Positions 21,563 through 31,870 of a stretch of 64,000 nucleotides of DNA are shown in pieces. Position numbers and translations under genes: made by a program. Origin of the DNA: Knufia peltigerae (taxonomy: Eukaryota; Ascomycota; Eurotiomycetes; Chaetothyriales; Trichomeriaceae). The notes beneath the pieces are model-generated. The model was not told where the DNA came from. It saw only the letters and a list, made by a program, of their open reading frames with translations, and ran no database searches. The DNA lies in NCBI GenBank assembly GCA_030247855.1, contig JAPDRN010000062.1, positions 139,620 through 203,619 on the forward strand. The letters run 5' to 3'. Each line of letters opens with the position of its first letter. Positions within the stretch are counted from its first letter, which is position 1.

Positions 21563-23449
21563 ATGACTTCTGCAAAGCTAGCAGTCGCTTCCAAAAGGCT
21601 ACCGTACAATGGCCCGACTTATACTCATACTCACTCTCAGCTGGGGAGCCTGACAGGTCGCTCCGTCACTTCAAACCATTTCGGAGGATCATCCACACCA
21701 TCCGAGACGGTACAATTTCGTTCCATCCCGTACGCTACAGTCCCAAAGCGTTTTGCCGCCTGTGAGATGCTGACCGACATACCTCCCGATTTCGATGGAC
21801 GTCCACATCGTGATTTCACTCAATTCGGCGCAGCATGTCCTCAGGTTGCGGCAATGAGTGCTACCTGGTTTGAATCATACGGCGGTCCTTTGCCAGATGA
21901 CCACGGGATAGATTTTGATGAGTTTACTTGTCTCACAACGACGATTTCGGTACCACAACAACACCTGGTCGGCCTGGAAGAGAGGAAATATCCAAAACCA
22001 CTGCCGGTGATGCTCTATGTCCATGGCGGTGGAGCACAAGAAGGTGTGGGCAGTGTGGACGGTCTCCATTCGAACTCTCCACTGGCAGCATACGCTTCTT
22101 CGATATCCATGCCGGTCATTACTGTCAATATTGGATACCGTCTCGGCTGGTTCGGTAGCATGGTCTGCCAGGATATGTTGGAGGAGTACAAGTCCGACCC
22201 CGATCCAAGTCCACACGGACCTTTCAACCATTTCATCCAAGACCAGCGTGCTGCTTTCTGGTGGATCCACCAGTTCATTGGTGGCTTCGGCGGAGATGCA
22301 TCAAATATCACCGCATTCGGTGAGTCGGCAGGAGGTATTTTCCTGGTTTACCATATCACAGGATCTACCGAAAAGCTGTTCAATCGTGCCATCATTCAAT
22401 CAGGAAACGTGCTAGGCCATCTACCTTTCGAGCAAAAGGAGCTAGAATATCAGGGTTTGTTGAAGACGTTCAACATCACTGGGTCAACAGCTCAAGGAAG
22501 ACTGGAGCAGATCAGGCAAATCCCTGCGGATGACTTGATCAAGTATCCTGGAGCCCACATCTTTCCATTGGTCGATGGCATCCCAGGAGTAGACGTACCG
22601 AAGCCTCTCTTTGCACGTGGACCGGTGACATACACTCGCCAAACGGCATTGATCCAGTCGTGTGAATGGCTGGAAGAGCTTGTGGTTGGTGACGATTTCT
22701 GGGAAGGATACGTATTGACGGATCGCATTCGTTCTGCCACCGCACCGGCATTTGTGACGGTTATGTTGTCGACGTTTCCTCAAGCCGAGGCCGTAAAACT
22801 TCTCGAGGCCTACGACATGCCTAGCACGGTTGAATCTGCGGTGAGTATCGATCAGAACCTCTTCTTGCGCAACCTGACCCACCTGCTCGGCGACATCATG
22901 TTCTCGGGATTGATCCAACGGCTCACGACCACTCTCGGGCGCGACCATGAGAGGCGGAAAGTCTACCGATACTCGTTCGGCCTGTCGAACCCTTTCTTCG
23001 GTTCGGATCACAGTTTCGTGACGGGTCACCACTTTGTAGAGATCCTGTTCGTTTTTCTGACGCTGATGGACCGGTATCCCAAGCACCGCGACCATTGGCT
23101 GGCCAAGCAAGCGTGCGAGACCGCGAAGCGTTGGATCACGTTTGCGCACGGTCGGGAACCTTGGGACGCGTACAGGCTCGAAGACGGACAGGACGAGATG
23201 CAGGCAAGAATCGCCATCTGTGACGACTTCAAGGGGTGGCACGTCAAGACCCTCGAGGAGGACGAGGAAGAAAGTACGATGTACCCGGCCGGACCGAGAA
23301 GGTACGCGGCGTGGAAAGCGTACAACGAGGCATTGGACGCACTGAGGGAACCGGGTATGAGTGAAGAGGAAGGTGAGAAGAAAGTGGAAAGTGCCAGGTT
23401 CAAAGTTATGATGTACTTGTTGTCGCCGACGAGGAAGGTTGGAGATTGA
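21563..23449 (+). CDS. Type-B carboxylesterase (COesterase family)
   Basis: Serine hydrolase of the carboxylesterase/cholinesterase fold, 628 residues, no introns. Seen: substrate-entry region FRSIPYATVPKRF near residue 55, oxyanion-hole motif YVHGGGAQEG (His about 154), NIGYRLGWFG, the strand GGFGGDASNITAFGESAGG with the catalytic Ser at about 254, and AIIQSGN just after. The His of the triad is probably in the C-terminal HSFVTGHHFVE region. There is no signal peptide at the chosen start (MTSAKLAV), so an intracellular enzyme is likely. The first ATG in frame is 21563; the open frame upstream begins with TTG. The substrate cannot be told from sequence. The 3' part is more GC-rich than the 5' part. 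Confidence 0.9.
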   Translation: MTSAKLAVASKRLPYNGPTYTHTHSQLGSLTGRSVTSNHFGGSSTPSETVQFRSIPYATVPKRFAACEMLTDIPPDFDGRPHRDFTQFGAACPQVAAMSATWFESYGGPLPDDHGIDFDEFTCLTTTISVPQQHLVGLEERKYPKPLPVMLYVHGGGAQEGVGSVDGLHSNSPLAAYASSISMPVITVNIGYRLGWFGSMVCQDMLEEYKSDPDPSPHGPFNHFIQDQRAAFWWIHQFIGGFGGDASNITAFGESAGGIFLVYHITGSTEKLFNRAIIQSGNVLGHLPFEQKELEYQGLLKTFNITGSTAQGRLEQIRQIPADDLIKYPGAHIFPLVDGIPGVDVPKPLFARGPVTYTRQTALIQSCEWLEELVVGDDFWEGYVLTDRIRSATAPAFVTVMLSTFPQAEAVKLLEAYDMPSTVESAVSIDQNLFLRNLTHLLGDIMFSGLIQRLTTTLGRDHERRKVYRYSFGLSNPFFGSDHSFVTGHHFVEILFVFLTLMDRYPKHRDHWLAKQACETAKRWITFAHGREPWDAYRLEDGQDEMQARIAICDDFKGWHVKTLEEDEEESTMYPAGPRRYAAWKAYNEALDALREPGMSEEEGEKKVESARFKVMMYLLSPTRKVGD

Positions 23450-24322
23450 GACGATGGGTGCGTTGTTGACGGATGAGTTGATGTATCTTATCTACATTCG
23501 AAGATTGAGAGGATGCGGTACATGGTACTCTTGTTGACGTACGAGCGTCGGTGTCTAGTATTGTCTTCGTGAAGCGAGAGGTAGGGACTGTTATCTTCTT
23601 TAGTCAGCAATATCAGCGAACAGGCGACGATCATCATGAGGTTGTAAATCATCCATCTCATACTCTCTCTCTCTCTTTTCCTGCTGGACATCGGTACAGA
23701 CATGACTCACCTGGCGTAGGAAGAACCTGTCCATGTCAATCAACGTTATGAGCAGTAACTCTGGTTGTTCCCTGTTGACCGGTGTACTTTATCCGTAGGT
23801 GCGGACTTAATATGTCCGATCGACACAATTTGTACCGAGTAAGAATATTTTCCCTCGGCCTCCCAGTTAACAAAGTTTATGAAACAGTTATGAAAAGAGA
23901 TGCCGAGAACTACTTATGGTGAGTGGTAAGTCAAAGAGCTCTGTAACATATATAAAGGGAGGTACTTGGTAAGAACTTCAAGGGGATTACTTTGTACCAT
24001 CTTTCATTCCTCGAGCCATTTCATCATCATCTTCATCCATCACCACCATCAACGACACTAACATCGAACTTTGATAACGTCATTGACCGACAATAACAAC
24101 ATTCGCCAGCCACAACGACGTTGACAGCAATAACAACCTTCGACAACAATAACGATATTGACGAATCCCATCTCACCACGATTCTAGGGGACCTACACCT
24201 ATATAAAAGTACAGGTATCATAGACCTGCGACTACAGCGATACAGAAACACAGGACTACAGACCTACGCACTATACAATCCAGAGCACAGAAACACCGGA
24301 TATTTTCCTTTTCCCCAACAAA
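23450..24322 (+). promoter_or_regulatory. GST upstream region with two TATA boxes and low-complexity leader
   Basis: 873 bp. TATATAAA at 23949-23956 and TATATAAAA at 24200-24208. Between them is a degenerate CAACGAC/ATAACAAC-rich stretch (about 24010-24170). The second TATA box is 115 bp before the GST ATG, the first about 370 bp, so two transcript classes are possible. Confidence 0.5.
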
Positions 24323-25081
24323 ATGCCACCACAGTTGACGATCCACCACCTCCGAGTGTCCCAATCCGAGCGTATAGTTTGGTTGTGTGAAGAACTTGGG
24401 ATCTCTTATACCTTGAAGTGTTACGACCGATCACCCCTTTTGGCACCACCCGAACTCGCATCTTTGACTCCAATGCACACTGCTCCTGTCATGAGCCTTG
24501 CTTCGTCCACGACTGAAAAACCACTGAATATTACCGAATCAGGTGCCATCGCAGAGTACATTTTGTCGGTGTACGGGGGCGACAATTCCGGTCTGGCCCT
24601 CGCCCCGACGCACCCCGATTTCCCTCATTACCTTTTTTGGTTTCACTTCGCCAACGGTACCCTCACTCCGGCGTTGGGTCGGAAAATGTTCATGAGGCTC
24701 GCCGACCCCACCCTCGAAAGACCGGTTCATGCTTGGATGGAAGCCGCCGTCACAAAGGCCTTGGTGGCCATGGATGACCGTCTGGCGCACACAAAGGCAT
24801 GGTTGGCAGGCACAGACTTCACCGCGGCCGACGTCATGAACGTTTTTGGAGTCACCACCATGAGGACGTATTCACCCGTCGACCTGGCACCGTACCCCAA
24901 CATTTTGGATTGGTTGAAGCGCGTCGCCGACAGAGAAGCGTACCGTTTGGCCATGGAAAAGGGTGACCCGGACATGGATTGGAAAAAGGGAATGAGCCCA
25001 GAAGGTCCCGACGTGCACGAGGCGTGGAAGGAGGTGGAGAGACAGTCTGGTGTCGTGGAGGTCCCAAAAGATAAATCCTAA
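24323..25081 (+). CDS. Glutathione S-transferase
   Basis: Cytosolic GST, 252 residues, single exon. The N-terminal thioredoxin-like domain starts LTIHHLRVSQSERIVWLCEELGI, with the Ser of SQSER in the position that activates glutathione in this fungal/bacterial subgroup. The cis-Pro/gamma-glutamyl site appears as MHTAPVMSL and ITESGAIAEYIL. The all-alpha C-terminal domain contains YLFWFHFANGTLTPALGRK and the N-capping box region WLAGTDFTAADVM. These blocks are typical of a GST class shared by fungi and proteobacteria. It probably conjugates or reduces electrophiles or peroxides; the substrate is unknown. A short GAATGC hexamer array follows the stop. Confidence 0.93.
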   Translation: MPPQLTIHHLRVSQSERIVWLCEELGISYTLKCYDRSPLLAPPELASLTPMHTAPVMSLASSTTEKPLNITESGAIAEYILSVYGGDNSGLALAPTHPDFPHYLFWFHFANGTLTPALGRKMFMRLADPTLERPVHAWMEAAVTKALVAMDDRLAHTKAWLAGTDFTAADVMNVFGVTTMRTYSPVDLAPYPNILDWLKRVADREAYRLAMEKGDPDMDWKKGMSPEGPDVHEAWKEVERQSGVVEVPKDKS

Positions 25082-25421
25082 GACAATGGGAAGGCAGAAT
25101 GCGAATGCGAATGCGAATTGTAATGGTGAATGTCATCACGACTGCATAACATCACCTCTTTTTTTTCTTCTTCTTCCCCATAGTTGAATATCTCATCTCC
25201 TTTCGGGTTTGAATGTTGAAAGTAGGATCAACTCGTCTCATACATGATGCATGTCACATACAAATTTCATGACCGGTTCAGGCTACGACGGGGAAAAAAA
25301 CAGAGCCCATTCCGTCCCAAATGCAAGATGAGAGGGGTCATTCCTGTCAAACAACATCCCGACCTTCCTTCCGCTCATGATTCCCTCGAGTAGACCCGAC
25401 CTTTGCAAAGTCAGCCCCCTC
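25082..25421. other. Convergent 3' region with GAATGC array
   Basis: 340 bp between convergent stops. About 3.5 copies of GAATGC at 25097-25118, then a T/C-rich tract near 25156-25180. No gene. Confidence 0.6.
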
Positions 25422-26735
25422 TCAAGTCTCTGGCCCGAATACAGTATCGAGCAAATACTTGGCCGCGAGGTCCCTCCCCGGACTTTCCATCATCCGGTAG
25501 ATCCTGTTGCCGGACTTGTTCCCCAACCAGTTCCCCCGGTCGTGGGGGGCCTCGCCGTCGCTGTCCCTCCGTTTCCTGGGCCGCTTGTCCCCCACCGTCA
25601 TGCCCCTCGACCACTGGGCCGCCGTCTCGACCCGGATGTCCTCGGGGCTGCGCGGACTGGCCCGCCAGCCGGGGTCGTCGCGGGTGAGCACGTACCACAC
25701 GCACAGGGGGTCGTGGAGGGCCAGCGCCGCCCCGTCCCCCTCGTGGCCCGTGTGGAGCCGCTCCATCTTGTCCAGCATCGGGGTCATGAAGGCCGTCATC
25801 CACTGGGCCAGGGGGCTCCCCCGCCCGGCGGGACCCGCCGCCCGGGCGTTGAAGTCCCTCCGGCTGAGCGTGTGGGACTCGGTGATGTCCAGGCTCATGA
25901 GGACGAGCCTGAGCTGTCCCGGCAGCCCCGCCGGGTACGGGGCCAGGTGCTGCGACGGCTCGCCCTCGATGGGGACCGGCATGGTCGAGCTCGGCCGGGG
26001 GGAGGTCAGGGCGTAGACGCGGGCGGCGGCGAACGGGTCGGCGTACACGTTGAACTCGGCCACGGGCGTGACGTTGCCGATGCCGTCGACCGCGCCGCCC
26101 ATGGTCACGACCTCCCTGCACCGGAGGAACGTCTCCGGGTCCTCGGCGGCCGCGAGCGCAAAGTTGGTCAGGGGCCCCACGCCGACGAGCGTGACCGTGC
26201 CCGGCTCGTGCTCCCGCAGGAGCCTCAGGATCTCCTTGTGCGCCGGCGACGGGCTCGGGGTGAACGACTTGGCCGGGCCGTCGACGTCGACCTCCGCCGT
26301 CGACCTGGCCTGCCTGGTCAGGTCGTCGTCGGGCGGCGGCCGTTCAAACAGGTTCCTCCAGTCCTCCACCGGCGAGAAGTGGGGGTGGCTGTCGTGCACC
26401 CCGGCCAGGCCGTCGACGCCGTGGAAGTAGTCCGCGGACTCGGTCGTCTCCTGGAGCGGTGCGTCGGCGCCGATGGCGACGATAGGCTTGTGCTTGGTGA
26501 TGCCTTCGAACCCGAGGGGCATGCCCTGCTCCTTTCTCCACTCCAGCTCCTTTTCCAGCACGTGGAAGATGGCCACAACGTTGCGGAGGCAACTCCTCAC
26601 GTCCACGTTGCCGTGCGTCACCGACACGAGGAGCACCTCGAGATCCTCGGCCTTTGTGGCAAAGGCGAGCAACATGGCCAGGACATCGTCGCACCCGGGG
26701 TCCGTGTCGATGATGACACGGTTTTTTGCAGGCAT
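25422..26735 (-). CDS. Inosine-uridine-type nucleoside hydrolase (IUNH), GC-rich
   Basis: Hydrolyses the N-glycosidic bond of ribonucleosides; purine/pyrimidine salvage. Single exon, 437 residues from the ATG at 26735 (MPAKNRVIIDTDPG); the longer frame begins with TTG inside a simple repeat. Seen: the Ca-binding N-terminal motif VIIDTDPGCDDVLAML, VTHGNVDV, LVGVGPLTNFALA, VVTMGGAV and AEFNVYADPFAA, all family blocks, and the C-terminal ALHDPLCVWYV carrying the metal-binding Asp. Inserts after HSHPHFSPVEDW and a basic loop (KRPRKRRDS) make it longer than bacterial enzymes. The coding sequence is strikingly rich in G and C at third positions compared with neighbours, leaving a 462-codon antisense frame open. 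Confidence 0.93.
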   Translation of the reverse strand: MPAKNRVIIDTDPGCDDVLAMLLAFATKAEDLEVLLVSVTHGNVDVRSCLRNVVAIFHVLEKELEWRKEQGMPLGFEGITKHKPIVAIGADAPLQETTESADYFHGVDGLAGVHDSHPHFSPVEDWRNLFERPPPDDDLTRQARSTAEVDVDGPAKSFTPSPSPAHKEILRLLREHEPGTVTLVGVGPLTNFALAAAEDPETFLRCREVVTMGGAVDGIGNVTPVAEFNVYADPFAAARVYALTSPRPSSTMPVPIEGEPSQHLAPYPAGLPGQLRLVLMSLDITESHTLSRRDFNARAAGPAGRGSPLAQWMTAFMTPMLDKMERLHTGHEGDGAALALHDPLCVWYVLTRDDPGWRASPRSPEDIRVETAAQWSRGMTVGDKRPRKRRDSDGEAPHDRGNWLGNKSGNRIYRMMESPGRDLAAKYLLDTVFGPET

Positions 26736-26736
26736 G

Positions 26737-26800
26737 GTTGGTTGGTTGGCTGGCTGATTGATTGATTGATCGATCGGTTGATCAAGCAATCGATCAAGCT
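26737..26800. repeat. Tetranucleotide simple repeat upstream of IUNH
   Basis: GGTT-type repeats grade into GATT and GATC units, starting just upstream of the IUNH ATG. It keeps a non-ATG frame open upstream. Confidence 0.75.
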
Positions 26801-27645
26801 TTCTTGGGTGGTGGCGGCGGAAATATTTCTGTCACAGGTGGTCCTGATATCCTAGAGTCTCGTAGATAAGTCACTTGTCGACGATGCAAACTTTCTTCAC
26901 CGCCGATACCTGCCTAGGTGTTCGGAAGTAGAATAGGTTACAACGAACAAGTCAGTCAAGTGCAGTTGCAAATGAAACTTGACTCGGGAAGTCGACCAGA
27001 TCTCACTTTTGAGGTTTGTGAAATCATTTGTGGAGCGTCGTCGTACTGAGTGACACTTGGTAATCCTCGTAGTCACAAACAAAACCGAGTGCCACGGAAT
27101 GCGGAAAAATACTATGTCCGGTAACCGAGTTTCTTCTCCTCGACAAGCAACGGACGGAGTACTACGAGTACATATTGATAAACACGAATACTCCGTAGTC
27201 ATAAGAGAGTCAATCACTGCAATCCGAATGGAAACAATCGTAGGTGTCCTCTAGTTTCACATTTTGAGCATCATTTTTGAATCTTTTGAATCTATTGACT
27301 TATTCTTCTCTTTTCTGTCATTCTGTTCATACACCAAAAATTGTCAGGCACTGTGCAAAACTATCTCCGCCTCAGTTAAGAAGGATCCTCGATTTTCCTG
27401 GAACGCTCAGTATGCTGTTAAAATGCCACATGATTGTTCTTGCCAGGGACTTTACTCGCCCCGCGGAAAGAAATTTTGTGATTGGGGTGGTCCTGTTTCG
27501 AGTTTCCTACTTGAGGAACAATGCCCGTTTTGCGTTCTTCATGTTCTGCATGATCTCGTACGCATCATCATTATATGCTCACGCGTGTGGATTCTTCTGC
27601 GCCTACGTGTAGGAGGAGTAGTTGTGAGGCGAGATGGTTTGTCGC
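26801..27645. other. IUNH upstream region and ERV29 3' flank
   Basis: About 845 bp without a recognised gene. Contains an inverted pair of the TACTCCGTA word (27154-27161 and 27189-27197). Confidence 0.5.
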
Positions 27646-28765
27646 TCAATAAACCTTCTTCTTTTCGTCGACACTCAATTGACCGGGTCCCATGTTCACC
27701 AACAGAAGCAGTCCACCCATAATAGACAGGATCTGGAAGAAGTCGTATTTGGCAAAGTCCTTGTGAGGGTGGTTGTGGTGCAGCTGCAATGACAAGTTAG
27801 CAATTCGCCTTGGAGGTCAGAGGGGAGATCCGTCACATACCGTCCAGAAGTTGTTGACAAGCACATTGAAGATACTGAGCAGAACAACCAGGATGATTGC
27901 ACTAAGCTTCGCTTTGAAGCCGACCACCACCATGACGCAGGCCACGAAACCGACCAGGCTGACAAGCACTCTCCAGAAGCTCCATTCACCGGCAAAGACA
28001 AAGCCAATGAACAAGAAGATCAGGAGAACACGTCCACCGAGCTGAATGTACATCTTCTTGTCCTTCTCGTCAATGGACGGGAGACCGGCAAACACTCTCT
28101 TCTTGACGAAGCTATCCCCAAGCACCATGAGAAGACCGCCAATGACGGAGAGGTTGCGCAGGAAGAAGTTCAGGTCAAAGATGAGGCCGTATCCAAGGGC
28201 CTGAACGACGACAACCGACAACAGACCAGCGACTGCGTACTCTCCATAGCGGCGCATGATGACAAGGGTCGAGCAAACGGACATGGTGACGACGTTGAAG
28301 ATCAGGAAGAGATGTGTAATGCCCCAGGGAACTGCCTCACGTGTCAGCACACGCACTTCTTCATCCGCTCTCTTCTTCTCCCTGGACAAACTCACTGTGT
28401 CTAAAGTCTCGGAGGTAGGTGAGTTGGTCACCCCACTGCGTGATAATTCTCACAGCGTCTTCGAGGAAGGTGACCACGATCAGGAATCGCCCGATGGCAG
28501 GGAGGTATCTGTGAATGTCCGTCCAGTTAGATCTTGTGTTCCCAGCGAGCAAGGACGGCTTCAGGATCAGGTTCAGCTTCCGGCCTGGCTGTACTCACGG
28601 TTTCAAGGGCTCTCCCATGGTATTCAGCCAGTCTTCGATCTTGCTTGTTTGTTCTCGGATCTGGTCCAGAGGACTGGGATCACTCGTGGCATCGGTACTT
28701 CTTTGAGAGCTGAACTGGTTGTTCAGGCCCAGGTTATAGCCTGCGGTTCCTCGTATCTGCGCCAT
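27646..28765 (-). CDS. ERV29: ER-to-Golgi cargo receptor Erv29/Surf4
   Basis: Multi-pass COPII cargo receptor that packs soluble secretory proteins into ER vesicles. Exons 28765-28599, 28508-28396, 28331-27841 and 27783-27646 give 302 residues, the normal Surf4 length. Splicing yields the family sequence EDWLNTMGEPLKPYLPAIGRF, then FLEDAVRIITQW and RHIPWGITHLFLIFNV. Hydrophobic helices follow through VQALGYGLIFDLNFFLRNLSVIGGLLMVLGDS and FLFIGFVFAGEWSFWRVLVSLVGFVACVMVV. The conserved HNHPHKDFAKYDFFQILSI precedes the last helix GGLLLLVNMGPG. The C-terminus is EKKKVY, a KKxx-type dilysine retrieval signal for COPI return to the ER. Confidence 0.96.
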
Positions 28766-29725
28766 GGTGGGAAGGGCTGTGTCGTCCGGAAGATCAAGGA
28801 TGAGCTCTCGGTCGGTGGTGGCGGTGGTGGTAGTACGGGAGTGAATGGAGTGATGGTTCCAAGGGGAGGGAAAGAGTCGAACTGATCAAGGAGAAGAGAA
28901 GAAAGGGAGAAATTGCGTGGGGCGGACAAGTGTTTATTCGAATGCTGTCAAGTGTGAGATTGTATTATTGACCAGTGGCTCGGATTAATCACGATGAGAT
29001 TCGCGTTTTGTAGTGGGAGCGCGAGGACCTTTTTTTGAGACTGATGACACTTTATTATTATGGGCTGTGGGTGCGCGCACAGTTCTCTCTCTCTCTCTGT
29101 GCTCTCTCTATTCTTAACACGCTGGCCGTACCAAAACCTGCAGCTGCCGCCCCTCTGCCCATCTCCTGCCAATCACACATCACCACAATCCCCTGAGACT
29201 GAGCCCCTTTAGCTAGACTTCTCTACAGCCACTTTCTCTCCTAACACGTCGATCCGAAGTTACCATCAGCTTGGTAGACTGTCTGACTGTGACCGCAACG
29301 CAAATCCGTATGTCATCGGAGCTGCGACATATCTATTCCTACGTTTCTATTCCTACGAATCACATCAAGTAGAAACAAAGTGCGGGAACCGAACATGATT
29401 TGGATGATTTTCTTTCTTTTTTTAATATTTTCGTTGTTAGTCTGCCATGCCCCTGGGAGTACAAATTGGGTGTCTTAGGTACAAAAACTCCGGTCCCAGA
29501 CCCTTTTTCTCTTGCCTTGCAACATCGACCAGTGTCGATGTGCTGTGTGCTAATCAAACAAATGCTCTCTTCTGAGAGCTGATAGAAAAGAAGAGAAATC
29601 AGCACTCGTAGCGCTAACCGTGTGGTGTCGGAAGACGTAGAAGAAGTGTTACCACTGCCATTTGCATCGTCTCGTCCAAACTCTCAAGCCTCCCACTCAG
29701 CGTCCTTCAGTAACGGGTCGGCTTT
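28766..29725. promoter_or_regulatory. ERV29 promoter and 3' flank of next gene
   Basis: 960 bp. Includes a (TC)n tract near 29084-29098. No coding sequence recognised. Confidence 0.5.
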
Positions 29726-31126
29726 CTAAGCTTCCCAGTCATCGTCCTTGAAGTCGGATGGGTGTGCCGACGGCGCAAAAGATTGGAATCGATTTGCAGC
29801 GCCATTAGTCACCAAATTGTGAACAGTGGTTGTCGGTCGTACAGGTGAGGAGCTTTTTCCATTTGCCTTCTTCTTTCCTTTCTTGGATGTGACGGCTTCC
29901 CATTGCTCTTCTTTCGCCAGCTCAGTGGCCCACTTGTCTTGCTCCTCTTCGTTCACTTCGTCTGCCCAGCTGGATTGAGTCCCAAGTCGTGGACGTTCTG
30001 CCTTCTCGCGTCCTGATGCGCCCAGAGCGGCAGTCTTGCCCTGGCCTTCTTCTTGTCGGACTGCATTGACGGTCGCTGCTGCGGGTACAGATTTTGTGAT
30101 ATCTGACAGTGGCTCGGAAGTGACTGCGCCGTTCACGTGTGAGGCAGGCTCATTTGATTCCTCAAAAGTATCGAGTAATGGCGCTGCCCCGCCCTGGGAG
30201 GGTTTGGAAGATGCTTCTGCTGATGAAGACAGCATTCCTTGCTGCCACGCATTCTGTTGAGCAGTGAATGAGTTTGCTTTTGACTGGTTGGAGGTGCCCT
30301 CCGCCATGCGTGCAGTTCTCAACTGGTTCTGCTTCTTCGTTTCCTGAATCCGGTTGGATTCCTCCATGCGGGCTTTCTCCTCAGCTTTCTTAGCTTGTCG
30401 TTGGCGTTGTTTCTTGGACAAGACCGGCTCAAATGCCTTGGCAATGGGTTTGGTGACGTTCTTTGCCACAGCGTCCTTGACGTTTGTCAATCGCAGGCTT
30501 GTCGGCTTCGCAGCTGGTGCCTCTAGCATATCTGACACATCTCCAGATGCTTTTGGTGCACCCGTTGATGCTGGAGAAGACGAAGGTTCAGGCTCTGGCA
30601 CTGCATCATCATCTGTCTTGTGTCCGTTTTCGACAGCCACGTCAGTCGCAAGAGCATGCGCATCATTCTGCTTGGTCTCCGAGGCCTTTCTTGTAGCTCG
30701 GCGTTCCTTCTTGCTAGGCCCTTGCGCTTTGGCTGGCTCTAGTTTTGTACCAGCCTGAGCCTTGGAGAGCTGTTGCGCAAACTCCCTGTTAGTCATTCCA
30801 TCATCCTCTTCCTTAGGTAGCTCTACCAGTCCGCTGTGCGCTGTCTGTGCTTCAAAAGGTGTAGTTGTGACTTTCCTCCTCTTATTTGCTTTGTCCTCTG
30901 CACCACTTGTTGGTGTAGCTGTGCCACTATTGCCAGGCTCAAGTCGACCGGTTTGCTGTCGCTTGGTTCTCTGCCGTTTATTGGCTTGTCTCTGCGACGT
31001 TTCGACCGACTCAGATCTCGCTGCGGTATGTCCTATGAGTTTGTTGAACAATTCTGGATTGTAATGTCTTGTGAGTGCTGCAGCGACTGCGAGCAGCGCA
31101 AGCCAAGAGGCAGCAGTTGACCACAT
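29726..31126 (-). CDS. Single-pass membrane protein with long charged tail, unknown
   Basis: Single exon, 466 residues from the ATG at 31126. One hydrophobic segment at the very N-terminus (MWSTAASWLALLAVAAAL) acts as a signal anchor. It is followed by a long hydrophilic, Lys/Arg/Glu/Gln-rich cytosolic region with a coiled-coil-like stretch (LSKKQRQRQAKKAEEKARMEESNRIQETKK). Near the C-terminus are three tryptophan motifs, SSWADEVNEEEQDKW and EEQWEAVTSKKGKKKA, and the end DDDWEA. This layout (N-terminal anchor, basic disordered body, W-containing acidic patches then Lys clusters) recalls the animal ER protein LYRIC/metadherin, but I cannot show homology. The frame upstream of 31126 begins with TTG. 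Confidence 0.75.
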   Translation of the reverse strand: MWSTAASWLALLAVAAALTRHYNPELFNKLIGHTAARSESVETSQRQANKRQRTKRQQTGRLEPGNSGTATPTSGAEDKANKRRKVTTTPFEAQTAHSGLVELPKEEDDGMTNREFAQQLSKAQAGTKLEPAKAQGPSKKERRATRKASETKQNDAHALATDVAVENGHKTDDDAVPEPEPSSSPASTGAPKASGDVSDMLEAPAAKPTSLRLTNVKDAVAKNVTKPIAKAFEPVLSKKQRQRQAKKAEEKARMEESNRIQETKKQNQLRTARMAEGTSNQSKANSFTAQQNAWQQGMLSSSAEASSKPSQGGAAPLLDTFEESNEPASHVNGAVTSEPLSDITKSVPAAATVNAVRQEEGQGKTAALGASGREKAERPRLGTQSSWADEVNEEEQDKWATELAKEEQWEAVTSKKGKKKANGKSSSPVRPTTTVHNLVTNGAANRFQSFAPSAHPSDFKDDDWEA

Positions 31127-31848
31127 CTTAGGTGACGCCAGATCGATAATGTCTACAGCCAACAGCAAAATGTGTCTATATTTGATAGATCGGTGCCAAC
31201 CTCTGATCTGATCAAGGAGGCTCTTTGTGGTGATCAGCGCAGCCAAGCAAGGGATAGTATCGTGGCAAGCTTGGACCGAGAGCCAAACGGCTCACAAGTA
31301 TTAGGAGTGTCGGCGGGAATATCAGGTGGCCGGTGCGGTGCTTGACCAAGAATTCGCGAGGATGTCGTGGGCGTGAGTTGGTGAAGATATAGAGATTCTT
31401 TGCGTGTTGATCGAAATGTCTGAGGACCTTTTGAGGACCTTCCAACAGTTCGATCTACGACGCGAACCAAGCAGCCGACGAGTTAAAATGGAGGGCAACC
31501 CAGTGGAACTGCGCGACGATCCACGTAGCTCTCCAGGCTGAATCAGGACTTGGTGAAATTGTTTGTTCAACCAGAGAAGGGTGTTGTGTGCGTGGACTGG
31601 TTCACTGCCGCGTAAGACAAGGTTAAGTGCGGCCAGGTCAGGTCAGGTATCTGTGACGGCAAGGTGGGGAATTCCAAGTGTCTGATGAGGGTGAAGTGAC
31701 AGACAAGAGAAGGGGTTCCACTCGCTTGTTGGGAATGTATTTGTACAGTACGGAGCACGTACTCTGGAAGTTGGTGGAACGATGTTCAAGCTGCGGGAGG
31801 AATAAAGGTTGGTTTATGAGAGAAGAAAACAAACGCGACAAATGGTTT

Positions 31849-31870
31849 TAGACCCTTTTTGAAGGGTCTA
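31849..31870. repeat. 9-bp inverted repeat with TTTG loop
   Basis: TAGACCCTT / AAGGGTCTA around TTTG. About 720 bp upstream of the membrane-protein start at 31126. Confidence 0.6.

Noticed and set aside
22484..23242. 252-codon minus-strand frame opposite the carboxylesterase
   Set aside because: No family motifs; antisense shadow of the esterase exon.
25377..26765. 462-codon plus-strand frame opposite the nucleoside hydrolase
   Set aside because: Longer than the real gene but made of Arg/Pro/Gly/Val repeats with no domain; caused by very high GC at third positions.
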